Below are positions 52,958-62,594 of a stretch of DNA of 64,000 nucleotides, one piece after another. Below the pieces are notes generated by a model. The model was not told the origin of the DNA. It made no database searches and worked only from the letters and a program-made list of their open reading frames with translations. The first letter of the stretch is position 1. Each line of letters starts with the position of its first letter. This DNA is from SHWC01 sp050173345 (GTDB lineage Bacteria; Pseudomonadota; Alphaproteobacteria; UBA828): positions 1-64,000 of the forward strand of contig JBFXKW010000005.1 of the NCBI GenBank assembly GCA_050173345.1, given 5' to 3'. The position numbers and the translations under genes are program-made.

Positions 52958-54873
52958 GCAACAGGCTCCATGCTTCGCGTCGCCTGCTCGAGCGCCTTGT
53001 CCGCCTCGGCCTCGACCGCCGCGCGGCGGGCGCGGTTCTCGGCCGCCGCCGCGGCGAGCTCACGATCCGAGGCGTTGGCGAGGAGGCATGCGCTCCGGCC
53101 GCCAGCCTCGCGCGCGATCAGCGGCGGCTCCTCCTGCCAGCAGCGCTCGATGGCGAGCGGGCAGCGCGGCTTGAAGCTGCAGCCCGGCGGAATGTCGATC
53201 GGGCTTGGCGGCTCGCCTTCGAGCAGGCACTCATTGGCGTCGTAGCGGCGCGGCTCGATGGTCGGCACCGCGCTGAGCAGCGCCTTGGTGTAGGGGTGGC
53301 CGGGGTTGAAGAAGACGGTGTGGTTGTCCGCGATCTCGACCACCTTGCCGAGATACATCACGCCGATCCGCGTGCAGGCGCGGCGCACCATGGCAAGGTC
53401 GTGCGAGATGAAGATGTAGGTGAAGCGGTGCTCGGCCTGCAGCCGGTCGAACAGGTCTAGCAGGCGCGACTGCTCGACCTGGTCGAGCGCGGAGAGCGTC
53501 TCGTCGAGGATCAGCAGCCTCGGCTCGAGCACCATGGCGCGCGCCAGGTTGATGCGCTGGCGCTGGCCGGCGCTCAAGCCCACCAGCAGGCTGTCGTAGA
53601 GCGAGGGCGGCAGGCCGACCTCGTTCATGACGGCGAGCACGCGCTCGCGAATCTGCTTGCGGCCGAGCCCGCCATGGATGAGCAGCGGCTCCGCGATGGT
53701 GCGCCCGACCGGCATGTGCGGCGGCATCGCGTTGTAGGGATCCTGGAGCAGGAGCTGGAAGCGGCGGCGCAACTCGAGCAGCTTGCGCCCGCCCATCTTC
53801 GCGATGTCCTCGCCCTCGAAGAAGATGGTGCCCTTGTCGGGCGTCTCCACCCAGCTCAGCAGCCGCGACAGCGTGGACTTGCCGCAGCCCGATTCGCCGA
53901 CGATGCCGAAATTCTCGCCCGCCATGACGTCGAAGGTGACGCCGCGCACCGCCTCGACCGCGTTGTGGCCGAAGAACTTCTCGGGGTCGCGCACGCGGTA
54001 GGTCTTATAGACGTCCTCGACGCGCAGGATCGGCTCCTCGCCGCCGGCCTGGGGCCGGGAGTCGCGGCGCTCCTCGGTGGTCCAGATGCGCGGCAGGCGT
54101 TCGAGCAGGCGCTTCGAATATTCGTGCTCGGGCGCGCTGATGATCTTCTCGGGCGTGCTACGCTCGACGATCTCGCCGTCCTTCAGGACGATCAGGTTGT
54201 CGGCGATCTCGCGCACCACCGCGAGCGAGGACGACACGAAGATGATCGCGGTCGAAATCTCCTCGCGCAGGTCGTGCATGAGCCGGATGATCTGCGCCGC
54301 GACCGTCACGTCGAGCGGCTGGGTTACGTTGTCGGCGATCAGGAAGGCCGGGTTGGTGACCAGCGCATCGACGATGAGCGCGCGCTGCATCATGCCGCCC
54401 GAGTATTGGAAGGGAAACTCGTGGAAGCGCTTCTCCGGGCGCGGCAGGCGCACCGCGCTCATCAGCGCGATGGTGCGCCGTTCGGCGTCGCCCCGCGATG
54501 TCCTGTCCTCGACCGCGCGGATCTTCTCGACGATCTGGCTGCCGACCGGAATCGTCGGGTCGAGCGCGCTGCCCGGATTGTTGCCGATATAGCCGATCTC
54601 CTTGCCGCGGATCGCCTCGATCTCCCGCTTGCTGGCGGTCAGGAGGTCGCGGCCGCGATAGAGCACCTGGCCGGCGGTCACCTCGAGCGGCGGGTTGATG
54701 GCGCCGACCACGGCGCGCGCCAGCACCGTCTTGCCCGAGCCCGATTCGCCGATGATGCCGAGCGTCTGCCGCTCCGAGAGATCGAACGAGATGTCGTGCA
54801 GCACGGGCTTGCGCTCGCCGTGCCTGACCAAGTCTACCGAGAGGCCGCGCACCTGGAGGATCGGTTCCGCCAT
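52954..54873 (-). CDS. Fused two-domain ATPase of a peptide/nickel-type ABC importer, first domain degenerate
   Basis: 639 aa, DppD-DppF-type fusion. NBD2 is canonical: Walker A GESGCGKST (~327), LLLQDPYNAMPP, signature LSAGQRQR (~433), Walker B LLILDETLSALD with Glu458, switch His491 in FISHDLAMV. NBD1 keeps Walker A (GESGSGKT, 42-49) and a modified signature (YSGGMMQR). The Q-loop Gln is Asn98 (GNNPGSALDP), the catalytic Glu is Asn182 (IADNVTQPLDVT) and the switch His is Ser215 (FVSSSLAVV). Thus one ATP site probably cannot hydrolyse ATP. An oligopeptide-type Cys motif (GCSFKPRCPLAIERC) follows NBD2. Part of one operon with two permeases and a binding protein. Confidence 0.92.
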   Translation of the reverse strand: MAEPILQVRGLSVDLVRHGERKPVLHDISFDLSERQTLGIIGESGSGKTVLARAVVGAINPPLEVTAGQVLYRGRDLLTASKREIEAIRGKEIGYIGNNPGSALDPTIPVGSQIVEKIRAVEDRTSRGDAERRTIALMSAVRLPRPEKRFHEFPFQYSGGMMQRALIVDALVTNPAFLIADNVTQPLDVTVAAQIIRLMHDLREEISTAIIFVSSSLAVVREIADNLIVLKDGEIVERSTPEKIISAPEHEYSKRLLERLPRIWTTEERRDSRPQAGGEEPILRVEDVYKTYRVRDPEKFFGHNAVEAVRGVTFDVMAGENFGIVGESGCGKSTLSRLLSWVETPDKGTIFFEGEDIAKMGGRKLLELRRRFQLLLQDPYNAMPPHMPVGRTIAEPLLIHGGLGRKQIRERVLAVMNEVGLPPSLYDSLLVGLSAGQRQRINLARAMVLEPRLLILDETLSALDQVEQSRLLDLFDRLQAEHRFTYIFISHDLAMVRRACTRIGVMYLGKVVEIADNHTVFFNPGHPYTKALLSAVPTIEPRRYDANECLLEGEPPSPIDIPPGCSFKPRCPLAIERCWQEEPPLIAREAGGRSACLLANASDRELAAAAAENRARRAAVEAEADKALEQATRSMEPVA

Positions 54874-54876
54874 CCG

Positions 54877-55788
54877 CTACACCCCCGCGAAGATCTTGTT
54901 GCGGGCACGTTCGAGCCCGGCGCCCATCATGTTGATGCTGAGCAGCGCGATGATCAGGAGGATGCCCGGCATGGTCGGGATCCACCAATAGTTGACGATG
55001 TACTTGGTGCCGTCCGCGATGATGTTGCCGAAGGTCGGCGTCGGCGGCTGGATGCCGATGCCGATGAAGCCGAACAGCGCCTCGAAGATCATCATCCGCG
55101 CGACGTCGAGCACGGCGACGAAGGCGATCGGCGGCAGGATGTTGGGCGCGATCATGATCAGCATGACCCTGAGATCCGAGGCGCCCAGGATCTTGGCGCC
55201 GCGGACATACTCCCGCTGTCGTTCGGCGAGCGTGACGCTTCGCGCGACGCGCGCATAGATCGGCCAGCCGGAGAGTACCAGGACCGCGATGATGGTGCCG
55301 AGGTTCGGCCGGGTGACGCCGAGAATCGTGATGGCGAGCACGATCAGCGGCACGGAGAGCTGGGCGTCGGTGATGCGCATCAGGATGGTGTCGACCCAGC
55401 GGCCCCAATAGCCCGAGATGATGCCGAGCGCGCAGCCGAGCGCGAACATCAGGACGACGCTGGCGACGCCGATGCCGAGCGCGTTGCGCAGCCCGATCAG
55501 CGAGCGGAGGAACAGGTCGCGGCCGAGCTGGTCGGTGCCGGCGATATGGGTCCAGGTGCCGCCCTCCATGAAGAAGGGCGGCAGGAACTTCTCGCGCACG
55601 CTGATCTTGGTCGCCGAGATGGTCATGACCTCGGGCAGCACGATGGCGGCGATCACCAGGAGCGCGAACACCGCGAGGCCGATCTGGAAGCCGTGCATGC
55701 GCAGCGCCATGCGGAACATGCGGCGCGTCGTCGATTCGCCGCGTCCCGGGCGCGCCTCCACCGTTGCGACGTCCGCTTGAACCGCCAT
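54877..55788 (-). CDS. ABC transporter permease (DppC type)
   Basis: 303 aa. N-terminal OppC-like helix, then five to six transmembrane helices. EAA-like coupling motif in REYVRGAKILGASDLRVMLI and GFIGIGIQPPTPTFG. A periplasmic segment HIAGTDQLGRDLFLRSLIGL is diagnostic for DppC/OppC proteins. Ends 3 bases before the ATPase start. Confidence 0.92.
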   Translation of the reverse strand: MAVQADVATVEARPGRGESTTRRMFRMALRMHGFQIGLAVFALLVIAAIVLPEVMTISATKISVREKFLPPFFMEGGTWTHIAGTDQLGRDLFLRSLIGLRNALGIGVASVVLMFALGCALGIISGYWGRWVDTILMRITDAQLSVPLIVLAITILGVTRPNLGTIIAVLVLSGWPIYARVARSVTLAERQREYVRGAKILGASDLRVMLIMIAPNILPPIAFVAVLDVARMMIFEALFGFIGIGIQPPTPTFGNIIADGTKYIVNYWWIPTMPGILLIIALLSINMMGAGLERARNKIFAGV

Positions 55789-56816
55789 CAGTATTTCAGC
55801 CTTCGATCGATGTAGGTCGCGACCAGATCGACCAGGATGTTGACGATGACGAGCACCGCCGCGGCGAGGATGGCGACACCCTGGATGATCGGGAAATCGC
55901 GCTGCAGCACCGCCTGGATCGTCAGCTTGCCGACGCCCGGATAGTCGAAGATGTATTCGGTGACGAAAACGCCGCCGAGCAGGAGCCCGCCGATCTGCAC
56001 GCCGAACAGGTTGAGCATCGGGATCGAGGAATTGCGGATGATGTGGCGCCAGACGATGCGCGACCAGGGCAGGCCGCGCACCCGGCCGCCATCCACGAAG
56101 CCCTGCTGCAGGTTGGAGGCGATCGAGACCGAAAGGCCGCGGATGATCACAGGCGAGAGCTCGACCGCCAGCACGATCGCCGGGAGGATGGTGTAGGCGA
56201 AGCTCTTGTAGCCGATCGAAGGCAGGAGGTTCGCCTTCGACGAGATCAAGAGGATGAGCACGAGGGCGAGCCAGAAGTTCGGCAGGGATATGAAGAACGA
56301 GCCGGTGAAGAAGGCGAGCCTGTCCTGCCAGCGCTCCGGCTTGAGCCCGCCGGCGATGCCGAGCGGCAAGGCGACCAGGAAGGTGAAGAACAGTCCGAGA
56401 CCGGCGAGCTGCAGGGTGTATGGCAGGCCGTCGCCGATCAGCTTGAGCACCTTGGCGCGCGTCGTCTTGGTCTCGGCCGCGCGCGCGACCTCCTCCTCCG
56501 CGGTGATGCGCCCGCCCTGCTTGTTCTGCGCAGTCGGCGCGGCGCCGCCCGATTCGCCGAGCAGGTAGGACTGGCCGAGATCGCCGCGGATCAGGTTGTA
56601 GAGATAGTTGGCGTACTGGACCGGGATCGGGTCGCGCAGGCCGAGTTCCTTCGCCGTCTGCTCGAGCGTCGCCTCGCTGACATTGGTGCCGAGCATGATG
56701 CGCACCGGATCGCCCGGGATCACGCGCAGCAGCGTGAAGATCAGGAACGAGACCAGGAAGACGACGATGATCCCCTGCGCCAGCCGCCGCAGCAGGAAGG
56801 TCAGGACAAAGGCCAT
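55788..56816 (-). CDS. ABC transporter permease (DppB type)
   Basis: 342 aa, six transmembrane helices. Start LLRRLAQGIIVVFLVSFLIF and RVIPGDPVRIMLG are typical of DppB/OppB; coupling region GFVDGGRVRGLPWSRIVWRH. It carries an extra ~35-residue charged segment (about 95-130, with EEEVARAAETKTTRAK) in the first periplasmic loop, absent from most homologues. Shares one base with the DppC-type gene. Confidence 0.92.
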   Translation of the reverse strand: MAFVLTFLLRRLAQGIIVVFLVSFLIFTLLRVIPGDPVRIMLGTNVSEATLEQTAKELGLRDPIPVQYANYLYNLIRGDLGQSYLLGESGGAAPTAQNKQGGRITAEEEVARAAETKTTRAKVLKLIGDGLPYTLQLAGLGLFFTFLVALPLGIAGGLKPERWQDRLAFFTGSFFISLPNFWLALVLILLISSKANLLPSIGYKSFAYTILPAIVLAVELSPVIIRGLSVSIASNLQQGFVDGGRVRGLPWSRIVWRHIIRNSSIPMLNLFGVQIGGLLLGGVFVTEYIFDYPGVGKLTIQAVLQRDFPIIQGVAILAAAVLVIVNILVDLVATYIDRRLKY

Positions 56817-56894
56817 GGCACGCTACAGCCCGTGAGGAGAGGCAGGCGAAGCGCTACCCCGGCGTCCGGGCCGGGGTAGCGATCATCGCTCTGG

Positions 56895-58457
56895 TCACGC
56901 GGCCCAACTTGCCTTCGACAGGTCCATGGGCCCGTTCGGGTAGATGTAGAGACCCTGGAGCGCCTTGTTGTGCGCGTGGATCAAGACCGAGGTGAACAAG
57001 CCGAAGCTCGGCATCTGCTTGGCGAGCGCCGGCATCAGCTCGGTCTGGATCGCGAGCTTGCGCGCCTCGGTATCGGTGATCGACTGCTGCTTGTCGATCA
57101 CCTTGTCGAGGTCCGGCCCGACGCAGTTGCTCAGGATGCCGCCGTCGGAATGCCACATCGGCCGCACCACCAGGTTCGGCTCGGGCGAGCCGGTCATCCA
57201 GCCGGTATCGGCGAGCTGCGGCGCGGTCGGGCCGAAATCGAAGACGCGGTCGAGCCAGGCCGCGACCTCCATCACGGTGAAGGTCACGGGGAAGCCCTGC
57301 TCCTGGAGCATCGCCGTGATCACCTCGCCATATTCCTTGGTCTTCGGATAGAAGCCGACCGAGGTGAGGTATTCGATCTCGGGCAGGCCCTCGCCGTTCG
57401 GGAAGCCGGCCTCGGCGAGCAGCGCCTGGCACTTCTCGGGGTCGTATTCCGGCGAGCCGGGGATGGTGTCGGTATAGCCGAACTTCTTCGGCGAGAGCTG
57501 GCCGATCGAGCGATGGCCCGCCGGCCCCATGATCTCGAGGATGACATCCCGGTCGATCGCGTGGCACGCCGCCTGGCGCACCACCGGATTGTCGAAGGGC
57601 GGCCGGTGGCAGCGGAAATGCAGGTACTTGTTCTCGGTCGAGATGGTGCGCACCACCGTGACGTCTTCCTTGAGCAGGGTCTCGTACTGCTCCGGCTCGA
57701 TGCGCTCGATCAGGTCGGCCTCGCCGTTCAGCAGGCTGAGCAGCCGCGTGTTGGCGTCGCCGACGAAGGTCGAGACGTATTCCTCGATCTGCGGCTTGCC
57801 GAGATGGTACTTGTCATAGGCGACGCAGCGCGTGGTCGGCCCCTCGCGGCTGACGAACTTGTAGTAGCCGGTGCCGTTCGGCCGCTCCGCGATCGCGCCG
57901 CTCTTGATGTCGTCGGCCGACATGATCGGCAGGAAGCCCGAGAGGAAATAGAACAGCGAGCCGGGATAGGCGCCGCCGGCCGCGCGGACGTGAACCGTCT
58001 TCGAATCGACGATCTCGACCTCGGCCTGACCCGGATACCAGGTGCCGGCGGGCCGCTCCGGGTTGGAGGCGTACTCGAAGGTCGCCTTGACGTCCTCGGG
58101 GCCGAACTTCTTGCCGTCATGGAAATAGACGTCGTCGCGCAGCGTATACTCGATCGTCTTCTCGTCGACGATGCGATGGCTGGTCGCGAGATCGAACTGG
58201 ATCTCCTCCGGGTTGGCTTCGGTCATCGGCGTCTGGATCAACTGCCCGAAGACGTGATGCTCGAAGTAGATCTGGGCGAGGATGGTGTGCGACGAGACGT
58301 CCCAGCTACTGGTGAGCGGCTCGGTCTGCAGGTAGGTGATGTGGTTGCGGCCCTGGGCGAGCGACTTCTTGAAGTACGGTGCCTTGCCGCCGAGCGCGGC
58401 GATGGTGCCTGCGGCAGCGGCGCCCTTGAGAAATTTCCGTCTCGTCGTTTTCACCAT
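56895..58457 (-). CDS. ABC transporter substrate-binding protein, family 5 (TAT-exported)
   Basis: 520 aa with twin-arginine signal TTRRKFLKGAAAAGTIAAL. SBP_bac_5 features: LRDDVYFHDGKKFGPEDVKATF and DNPVVRQAACHAIDRDVIL. First gene of the importer operon (followed by DppB, DppC, ATPase). Ligand type (peptide, opine, glycoside) cannot be decided. Confidence 0.92.
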   Translation of the reverse strand: MVKTTRRKFLKGAAAAGTIAALGGKAPYFKKSLAQGRNHITYLQTEPLTSSWDVSSHTILAQIYFEHHVFGQLIQTPMTEANPEEIQFDLATSHRIVDEKTIEYTLRDDVYFHDGKKFGPEDVKATFEYASNPERPAGTWYPGQAEVEIVDSKTVHVRAAGGAYPGSLFYFLSGFLPIMSADDIKSGAIAERPNGTGYYKFVSREGPTTRCVAYDKYHLGKPQIEEYVSTFVGDANTRLLSLLNGEADLIERIEPEQYETLLKEDVTVVRTISTENKYLHFRCHRPPFDNPVVRQAACHAIDRDVILEIMGPAGHRSIGQLSPKKFGYTDTIPGSPEYDPEKCQALLAEAGFPNGEGLPEIEYLTSVGFYPKTKEYGEVITAMLQEQGFPVTFTVMEVAAWLDRVFDFGPTAPQLADTGWMTGSPEPNLVVRPMWHSDGGILSNCVGPDLDKVIDKQQSITDTEARKLAIQTELMPALAKQMPSFGLFTSVLIHAHNKALQGLYIYPNGPMDLSKASWAA

Positions 58458-58896
58458 GGCTCAAGCCTTTCGTTCGCTTTGTTTGGATTGGTTTGTGAAC
58501 GCCCCCAAGCCGCGCCATCGGTCTCTATCAAGCCCCCAGAGTCCGATCCTCACGGCACGACCAAGACCCTCGTCATCGCTGCATCGACTCTGCCGACGCG
58601 TTTCCGATCGGGCAACAACAAAATGTGGGGTATCGGGCGGCCATGCTGCACATGCTTGCTGCAACGAAGCGCGTAAAACGCGGGCAACCTGATTTGCATA
58701 GGCGGCTCAACCGCCCTAAGCTTTCTTGCGCTGTTCTTCCTGTTGCATATGGGCTGGTGGTCTCGCATGCAGAGGCTGTGCATCGCCACTAAGCACACGA
58801 AGGAAATCGGGGATCGCGCATTCTCGCGTCGCGCTGCAGGCGGCTCGATACGTCGGAAGAAAGCCGAGAGCGCATAGTAGAGCGGGAGGCGAGCGG
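58458..58896. promoter_or_regulatory. Divergent promoter region between two binding-protein genes
   Basis: About 440 bp with no supported gene. It is less GC-rich than the genes beside it. It must contain the promoters of both the importer operon and the divergent second binding protein. GAAAGG precedes the minus-strand start and GGGAGG the plus-strand start. No convincing operator palindrome found. Confidence 0.5.
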
Positions 58897-60588
58897 ATGA
58901 GCGACGCCAGGCGGAGCAGGAAGACACACCCGTGGCTCCCCGAGATGGTCGAGCAACTGCGGCGCGACGAGATCTCGCGCCGCGAGTTCCTGCGCACCGC
59001 GACCCTCCTCGGCATCTCCGCCGGCGCGGCCTGCGCCATGGCCGGCTTGCCAAGCGGCATGGCGAGACCCGCGCTCGCGGCCGAGCCCAAGCGCGGCGGC
59101 CGCTTCCGCATGTCGATGCGGGTTCCTGAGGTACGCGATCCGGCAACCTTCGACTGGACCGAGAAATCCAACGTCGCGCGCCACGCGCTCGAATATCTGA
59201 CCCTCACCGGCCCGGACAACCTGACCAGGCCCTATCTCGCGGAAAGCTGGGAGCCCTCGGACGACCTCAAGACCTGGACGTTCCATCTGCGCAAGGACGT
59301 GGTCTGGTCGAACGGCGAGCGCTTCAACGCCGACGACGTGGTCCACAACTTCACGCGCTGGCTCGACCCGAAGGTCGGCTCGTCGAACCTCGGCCTGTTC
59401 CCCGGGCTGACCGACGATGTGGACACCGGCAAGGCCGATACGCAGGGCAAGCCCATCGTCGAAAAGCGGATGAGGCAGGGCGCCGTCGAGAAGATCGACG
59501 ACCACACGGTCCGGCTCCACCTCAGCTCTCCCGACCTCGCGCTCGCCGAGAACCTCTACAGCTACCCGGCCGCCATCGTGCATCGCCGCTTCGACGAGGA
59601 AGGCGGCGACTTCTCCAAGAACCCGATCGGCACGGGCGCCTTCACGCTGGCCGAGTTCACGGCCGACGAGAGGGCGGTGCTCAAGCGCCGCGACGGCTAT
59701 TGGGGCGGCGATGCCTATCTCGACGAGATCGTCTACATCGACCGTGGCGAGGAGCGCGCCGCCTGGCTCGCCGCGCTTGCCGGAGGCGAGGTCGACGCCG
59801 TCTTCGAGGTGGACGTCACGCAGACCGACGTGGTCGGCGGAATCCGCGATGCCGTGCTGTACGAAGCAGGCACCGCACGCACCGGCGTGGCGCGCATGCA
59901 GGTCGACAAGCCGCCGTTCGACGACATCAGGGTGCGTCGCGCGGTGATCGCCGCGATGGACCACCGCAAGCTGCTCGACGCCGCCTATCGCGGGCATGGC
60001 ATGCCCGGAGAAAACCACCACGTCGCGCCGATCCACCCCGACTACGCCACGCTGCCGCAGCTCGGGCAGGACCATGACCTCGCCAGGAAGCTGCTCCAGG
60101 AAGCCGGCCACGGGAACGGCATCACGCTCACGATCGACGTCGGCAACGCCACCGGGCCGTGGGAGCTCAAGACCGTGGAGGCGCTGCGCGAGCAGCTCGC
60201 GCCGGCCGGCATCACGCTCGAGATCAACGCGATGTCGGCCTCCCGGTTCTGGGAGATCTGGGACACGACGCCGTTCGGCTTCACGCCGTGGGCGCATCGC
60301 ACGCTCGGCGTCATGGTGCTCAACCTCGGCTATCGCTGCGGCGTGCCGTGGAACGAGAGCCACTATTGCAATCCGGAATTCGACAAGGCGCTCGACGAGG
60401 CGAACGGCATCCTCGACGCCAACGAGCGGCGCAAGGCGATGGTCAAGGTCGAGACCATCCTGCAGCAGGACGCGGTGATCGCCCAGCCCTTCTGGCAGTC
60501 GACCTACTCCGCCGCGACCAAGAACGTGAAAGGCTACGAGCAGCACCCGACTCAGTACCACCAGTTCAACCGGGTCTGGCTGTCCTGA
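58897..60588 (+). CDS. Second ABC substrate-binding protein, family 5 (TAT-exported)
   Basis: 563 aa, starting at ATG 58897. Twin-arginine signal SRREFLRTATLLGISAGAAC, preceded by a ~28-residue N-terminal extension containing PEMVEQLRRDE. SBP_bac_5 domain: LRKDVVWSNGERFNADDVVHNF and DIRVRRAVIAAMDHRKLLDAA. It has no permease or ATPase of its own on this strand, so it may feed the divergent transporter with a different ligand. Confidence 0.92.
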   Translation: MSDARRSRKTHPWLPEMVEQLRRDEISRREFLRTATLLGISAGAACAMAGLPSGMARPALAAEPKRGGRFRMSMRVPEVRDPATFDWTEKSNVARHALEYLTLTGPDNLTRPYLAESWEPSDDLKTWTFHLRKDVVWSNGERFNADDVVHNFTRWLDPKVGSSNLGLFPGLTDDVDTGKADTQGKPIVEKRMRQGAVEKIDDHTVRLHLSSPDLALAENLYSYPAAIVHRRFDEEGGDFSKNPIGTGAFTLAEFTADERAVLKRRDGYWGGDAYLDEIVYIDRGEERAAWLAALAGGEVDAVFEVDVTQTDVVGGIRDAVLYEAGTARTGVARMQVDKPPFDDIRVRRAVIAAMDHRKLLDAAYRGHGMPGENHHVAPIHPDYATLPQLGQDHDLARKLLQEAGHGNGITLTIDVGNATGPWELKTVEALREQLAPAGITLEINAMSASRFWEIWDTTPFGFTPWAHRTLGVMVLNLGYRCGVPWNESHYCNPEFDKALDEANGILDANERRKAMVKVETILQQDAVIAQPFWQSTYSAATKNVKGYEQHPTQYHQFNRVWLS

Positions 60589-60613
60589 GCGGGACGGAAG
60601 GGCGGGCGAAGGC

Positions 60614-61159
60614 TCAGCTACGCCGGCTCAAGCGCCCCGAGGGCTGCAGCTCGCTTTCGAGGTTGGGCCAGCCATAGGCTTCCTGCGCGAGGTCGGCGCC
60701 GAACAGCCGTTCGGTGCGCACGCCGATCCGCTTCGCGCCCATCGCCGAATAGAAGAAGCGCGCCGGGTTCTCGGCGAGCACCCAGACGATCGCGGCGCGG
60801 AAGCCGGCGCGCACCAGCCGTGCAAAGGCGGTGCAGAGCAGCTCGCGGCCGAGCCCCTGGCCCTGATGGCCGGGCAGCACATAAAGCGTATAGATCTCGG
60901 CGTCGTAGGGCAGGCCGGTGGCGCGCGCCGTGCCGGCCTCGGCAAAGCCGATCACGCCATGGCGCTGCACCTCGGCGACCAGCGTGACATTGCCGGTGCG
61001 TCTCAGGCCCAGCGCGTGACGCTGGCGCGCCGCCTCGCGCCGCTCGTCCATGCCGAGCAGCGCATGGTCGGGGATGATGCCGGCATAGGTGTCGCGCCAG
61101 GTCTCGACATGGACGCGGGCGATGCCGGCGGCGTCGCGCGGCGTGGCGAGACGGATCAC
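60614..61159 (-). CDS. GNAT family N-acetyltransferase
   Basis: 181 aa. Acetyl-CoA binding motif A in YTLYVLPGHQGQGLGRELL and the C-terminal VWVLAENPARFFYSAMGAK. The N-terminal MIRLATPRDAAGIARVHVETW is typical. Substrate unknown. Follows the cytochrome gene with a 1-base gap. Confidence 0.88.
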   Translation of the reverse strand: MIRLATPRDAAGIARVHVETWRDTYAGIIPDHALLGMDERREAARQRHALGLRRTGNVTLVAEVQRHGVIGFAEAGTARATGLPYDAEIYTLYVLPGHQGQGLGRELLCTAFARLVRAGFRAAIVWVLAENPARFFYSAMGAKRIGVRTERLFGADLAQEAYGWPNLESELQPSGRLSRRS

Positions 61160-61160
61160 C

Positions 61161-61493
61161 TCAGTTCACCCTCAGGCTCATGATGTAGGCGACGAGGTCG
61201 TCGATCTCGAGCCGTGGCAGCACGATCCCCTTCATCGCATCGGCATGCGGCACCGAGAGGAACGCGCGCAAGCCGTCCGCCGTGGTGTCGGGCCGGTTGG
61301 CGATCGCGGCGAAGGTCGGCGCCGCGTCGCTCGCGCTCGGCTGGCCCTGCTCGCCGATGACGTGGCAGCCCGCGCACCAGCTCTCGGCGAGACCCCTTCC
61401 GGCCTCGGCATCCGCCGCGCGGGCGGCGGGTGCAGCCGTGCCGGCCAGCACGGCGACGGCGAACAGCCCGATGAGATGACGGCCAGCGACCAT
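61161..61493 (-). CDS. Small secreted class I cytochrome c
   Basis: 110 aa. Signal peptide (LIGLFAVAVLAGTAAPAARA). Haem motif CAGCH at about residues 40-44 and axial Met probably in DAMKGIVLPRLE. A periplasmic electron carrier; no oxidase or dehydrogenase next to it. Confidence 0.9.
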   Translation of the reverse strand: MVAGRHLIGLFAVAVLAGTAAPAARAADAEAGRGLAESWCAGCHVIGEQGQPSASDAAPTFAAIANRPDTTADGLRAFLSVPHADAMKGIVLPRLEIDDLVAYIMSLRVN

Positions 61494-61625
61494 GAGCCCG
61501 ATCCTTCGACGCCGGACCAGACTAGCATAGCGCCCATGCCGCGCGCGCGGGTTTCGAGGCGCCGCCGCCGCGTGCTATGTGGAGCCTCGCCGGCACCATG
61601 AGCCCGAGCAGGAAGCGTCCCCCTC

Positions 61626-62594
61626 GTGACCGCGCCCACCCGCTTGTCATCGACGACCGCCGCGCCTGCGCCGGCCGTGGCAGCCCTGCCGCTCCAGGGC
61701 TTCCTGCTGCTCGCGCTGCTCAGCGTGCTCTGGGGCGTCAACTGGCCGATCCTGAAGATCGCCCTCGCGGATTTCCCGGTGCTGAGCTTCCGCGCCGGTT
61801 GTTTGGTCTTCGGCGGCGGCGCGCTGCTCGCCGTCGCCCGCCTCACCGGCAGCCCGATCGCGCTGCGCCGCGACCGGCTGAAGCCGATGCTGCTGGTTTC
61901 CGCCATCAACATCACGGCCTGGCATTGCCTCTCGGGCTTCGCCATCACGATGATCCCGTCGGGCCGTGCCGCCATCATCGGCTACACCATGCCGGTCTGG
62001 GGCGTGCTGCTCGGCGCCCTCGTCCTGCACGAGACGCTGACCTGGCGGCGCCTGCTCAGCCTCGCGCTCGGCGCCGCCGGGCTCGCCGTGCTGCTCGCCG
62101 CCGATCTCGGCGCCTCGAAGGGCGTGCCGGTCGGCGCGCTGCTCATGGCCGGCGCCGCGCTGGCCTGGGCGCTCGGCACCATCGGCAACAAGAAGGTCGA
62201 TTGGGGCATGCCGGCGACCGTGGTGGTTGCCTGGCAGTGCCTGCTCGGCGGCGCGCCCATCGTGGTCGCGGCGCTCATCGCGGACTATGGCAGCTGGACC
62301 GCGCCGAGCCTCTGGGGGCTGCTCGCGCTCGTCTACAACCTGACCTGCGCGTTCGTCATCGGCCACTACGTCTTCTTCAAGGTGGTGCTGCTGTTCCCGG
62401 TCGGCGTCGCGACCATCGGCACGCTGGCGATCCCGATCATCGGGCTCTTCTCGGGCGCGCTCGTGCTGGGCGAGCCCTTGGGCGCGACCGAGTTCAGCGC
62501 GCTCGGCCTGGTGGTCTGCGCGCTCGCCATCCCGGTGCTGACCCAGCCGCGCGGCTTCGCGCCAACTCGCGCGCTCCGGACGCCCCGGCCATGA
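61626..62594 (+). CDS. EamA/DMT-superfamily transporter
   Basis: 322 aa from GTG 61626. Ten hydrophobic helices in two EamA halves: LLALLSVLWGVNWPILKIAL starts the first and ALAWALGTIGNKKVDWGMP the second. Probable exporter of small metabolites. Overlaps the next gene by 4 bases. Confidence 0.88.
   Translation: MTAPTRLSSTTAAPAPAVAALPLQGFLLLALLSVLWGVNWPILKIALADFPVLSFRAGCLVFGGGALLAVARLTGSPIALRRDRLKPMLLVSAINITAWHCLSGFAITMIPSGRAAIIGYTMPVWGVLLGALVLHETLTWRRLLSLALGAAGLAVLLAADLGASKGVPVGALLMAGAALAWALGTIGNKKVDWGMPATVVVAWQCLLGGAPIVVAALIADYGSWTAPSLWGLLALVYNLTCAFVIGHYVFFKVVLLFPVGVATIGTLAIPIIGLFSGALVLGEPLGATEFSALGLVVCALAIPVLTQPRGFAPTRALRTPRP

Noticed and set aside
53674..55815. 713-codon plus-strand frame opposite the ABC transporter genes
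   Set aside because: Low-complexity Arg/Asp/His composition; spans the boundaries of two real genes on the other strand.
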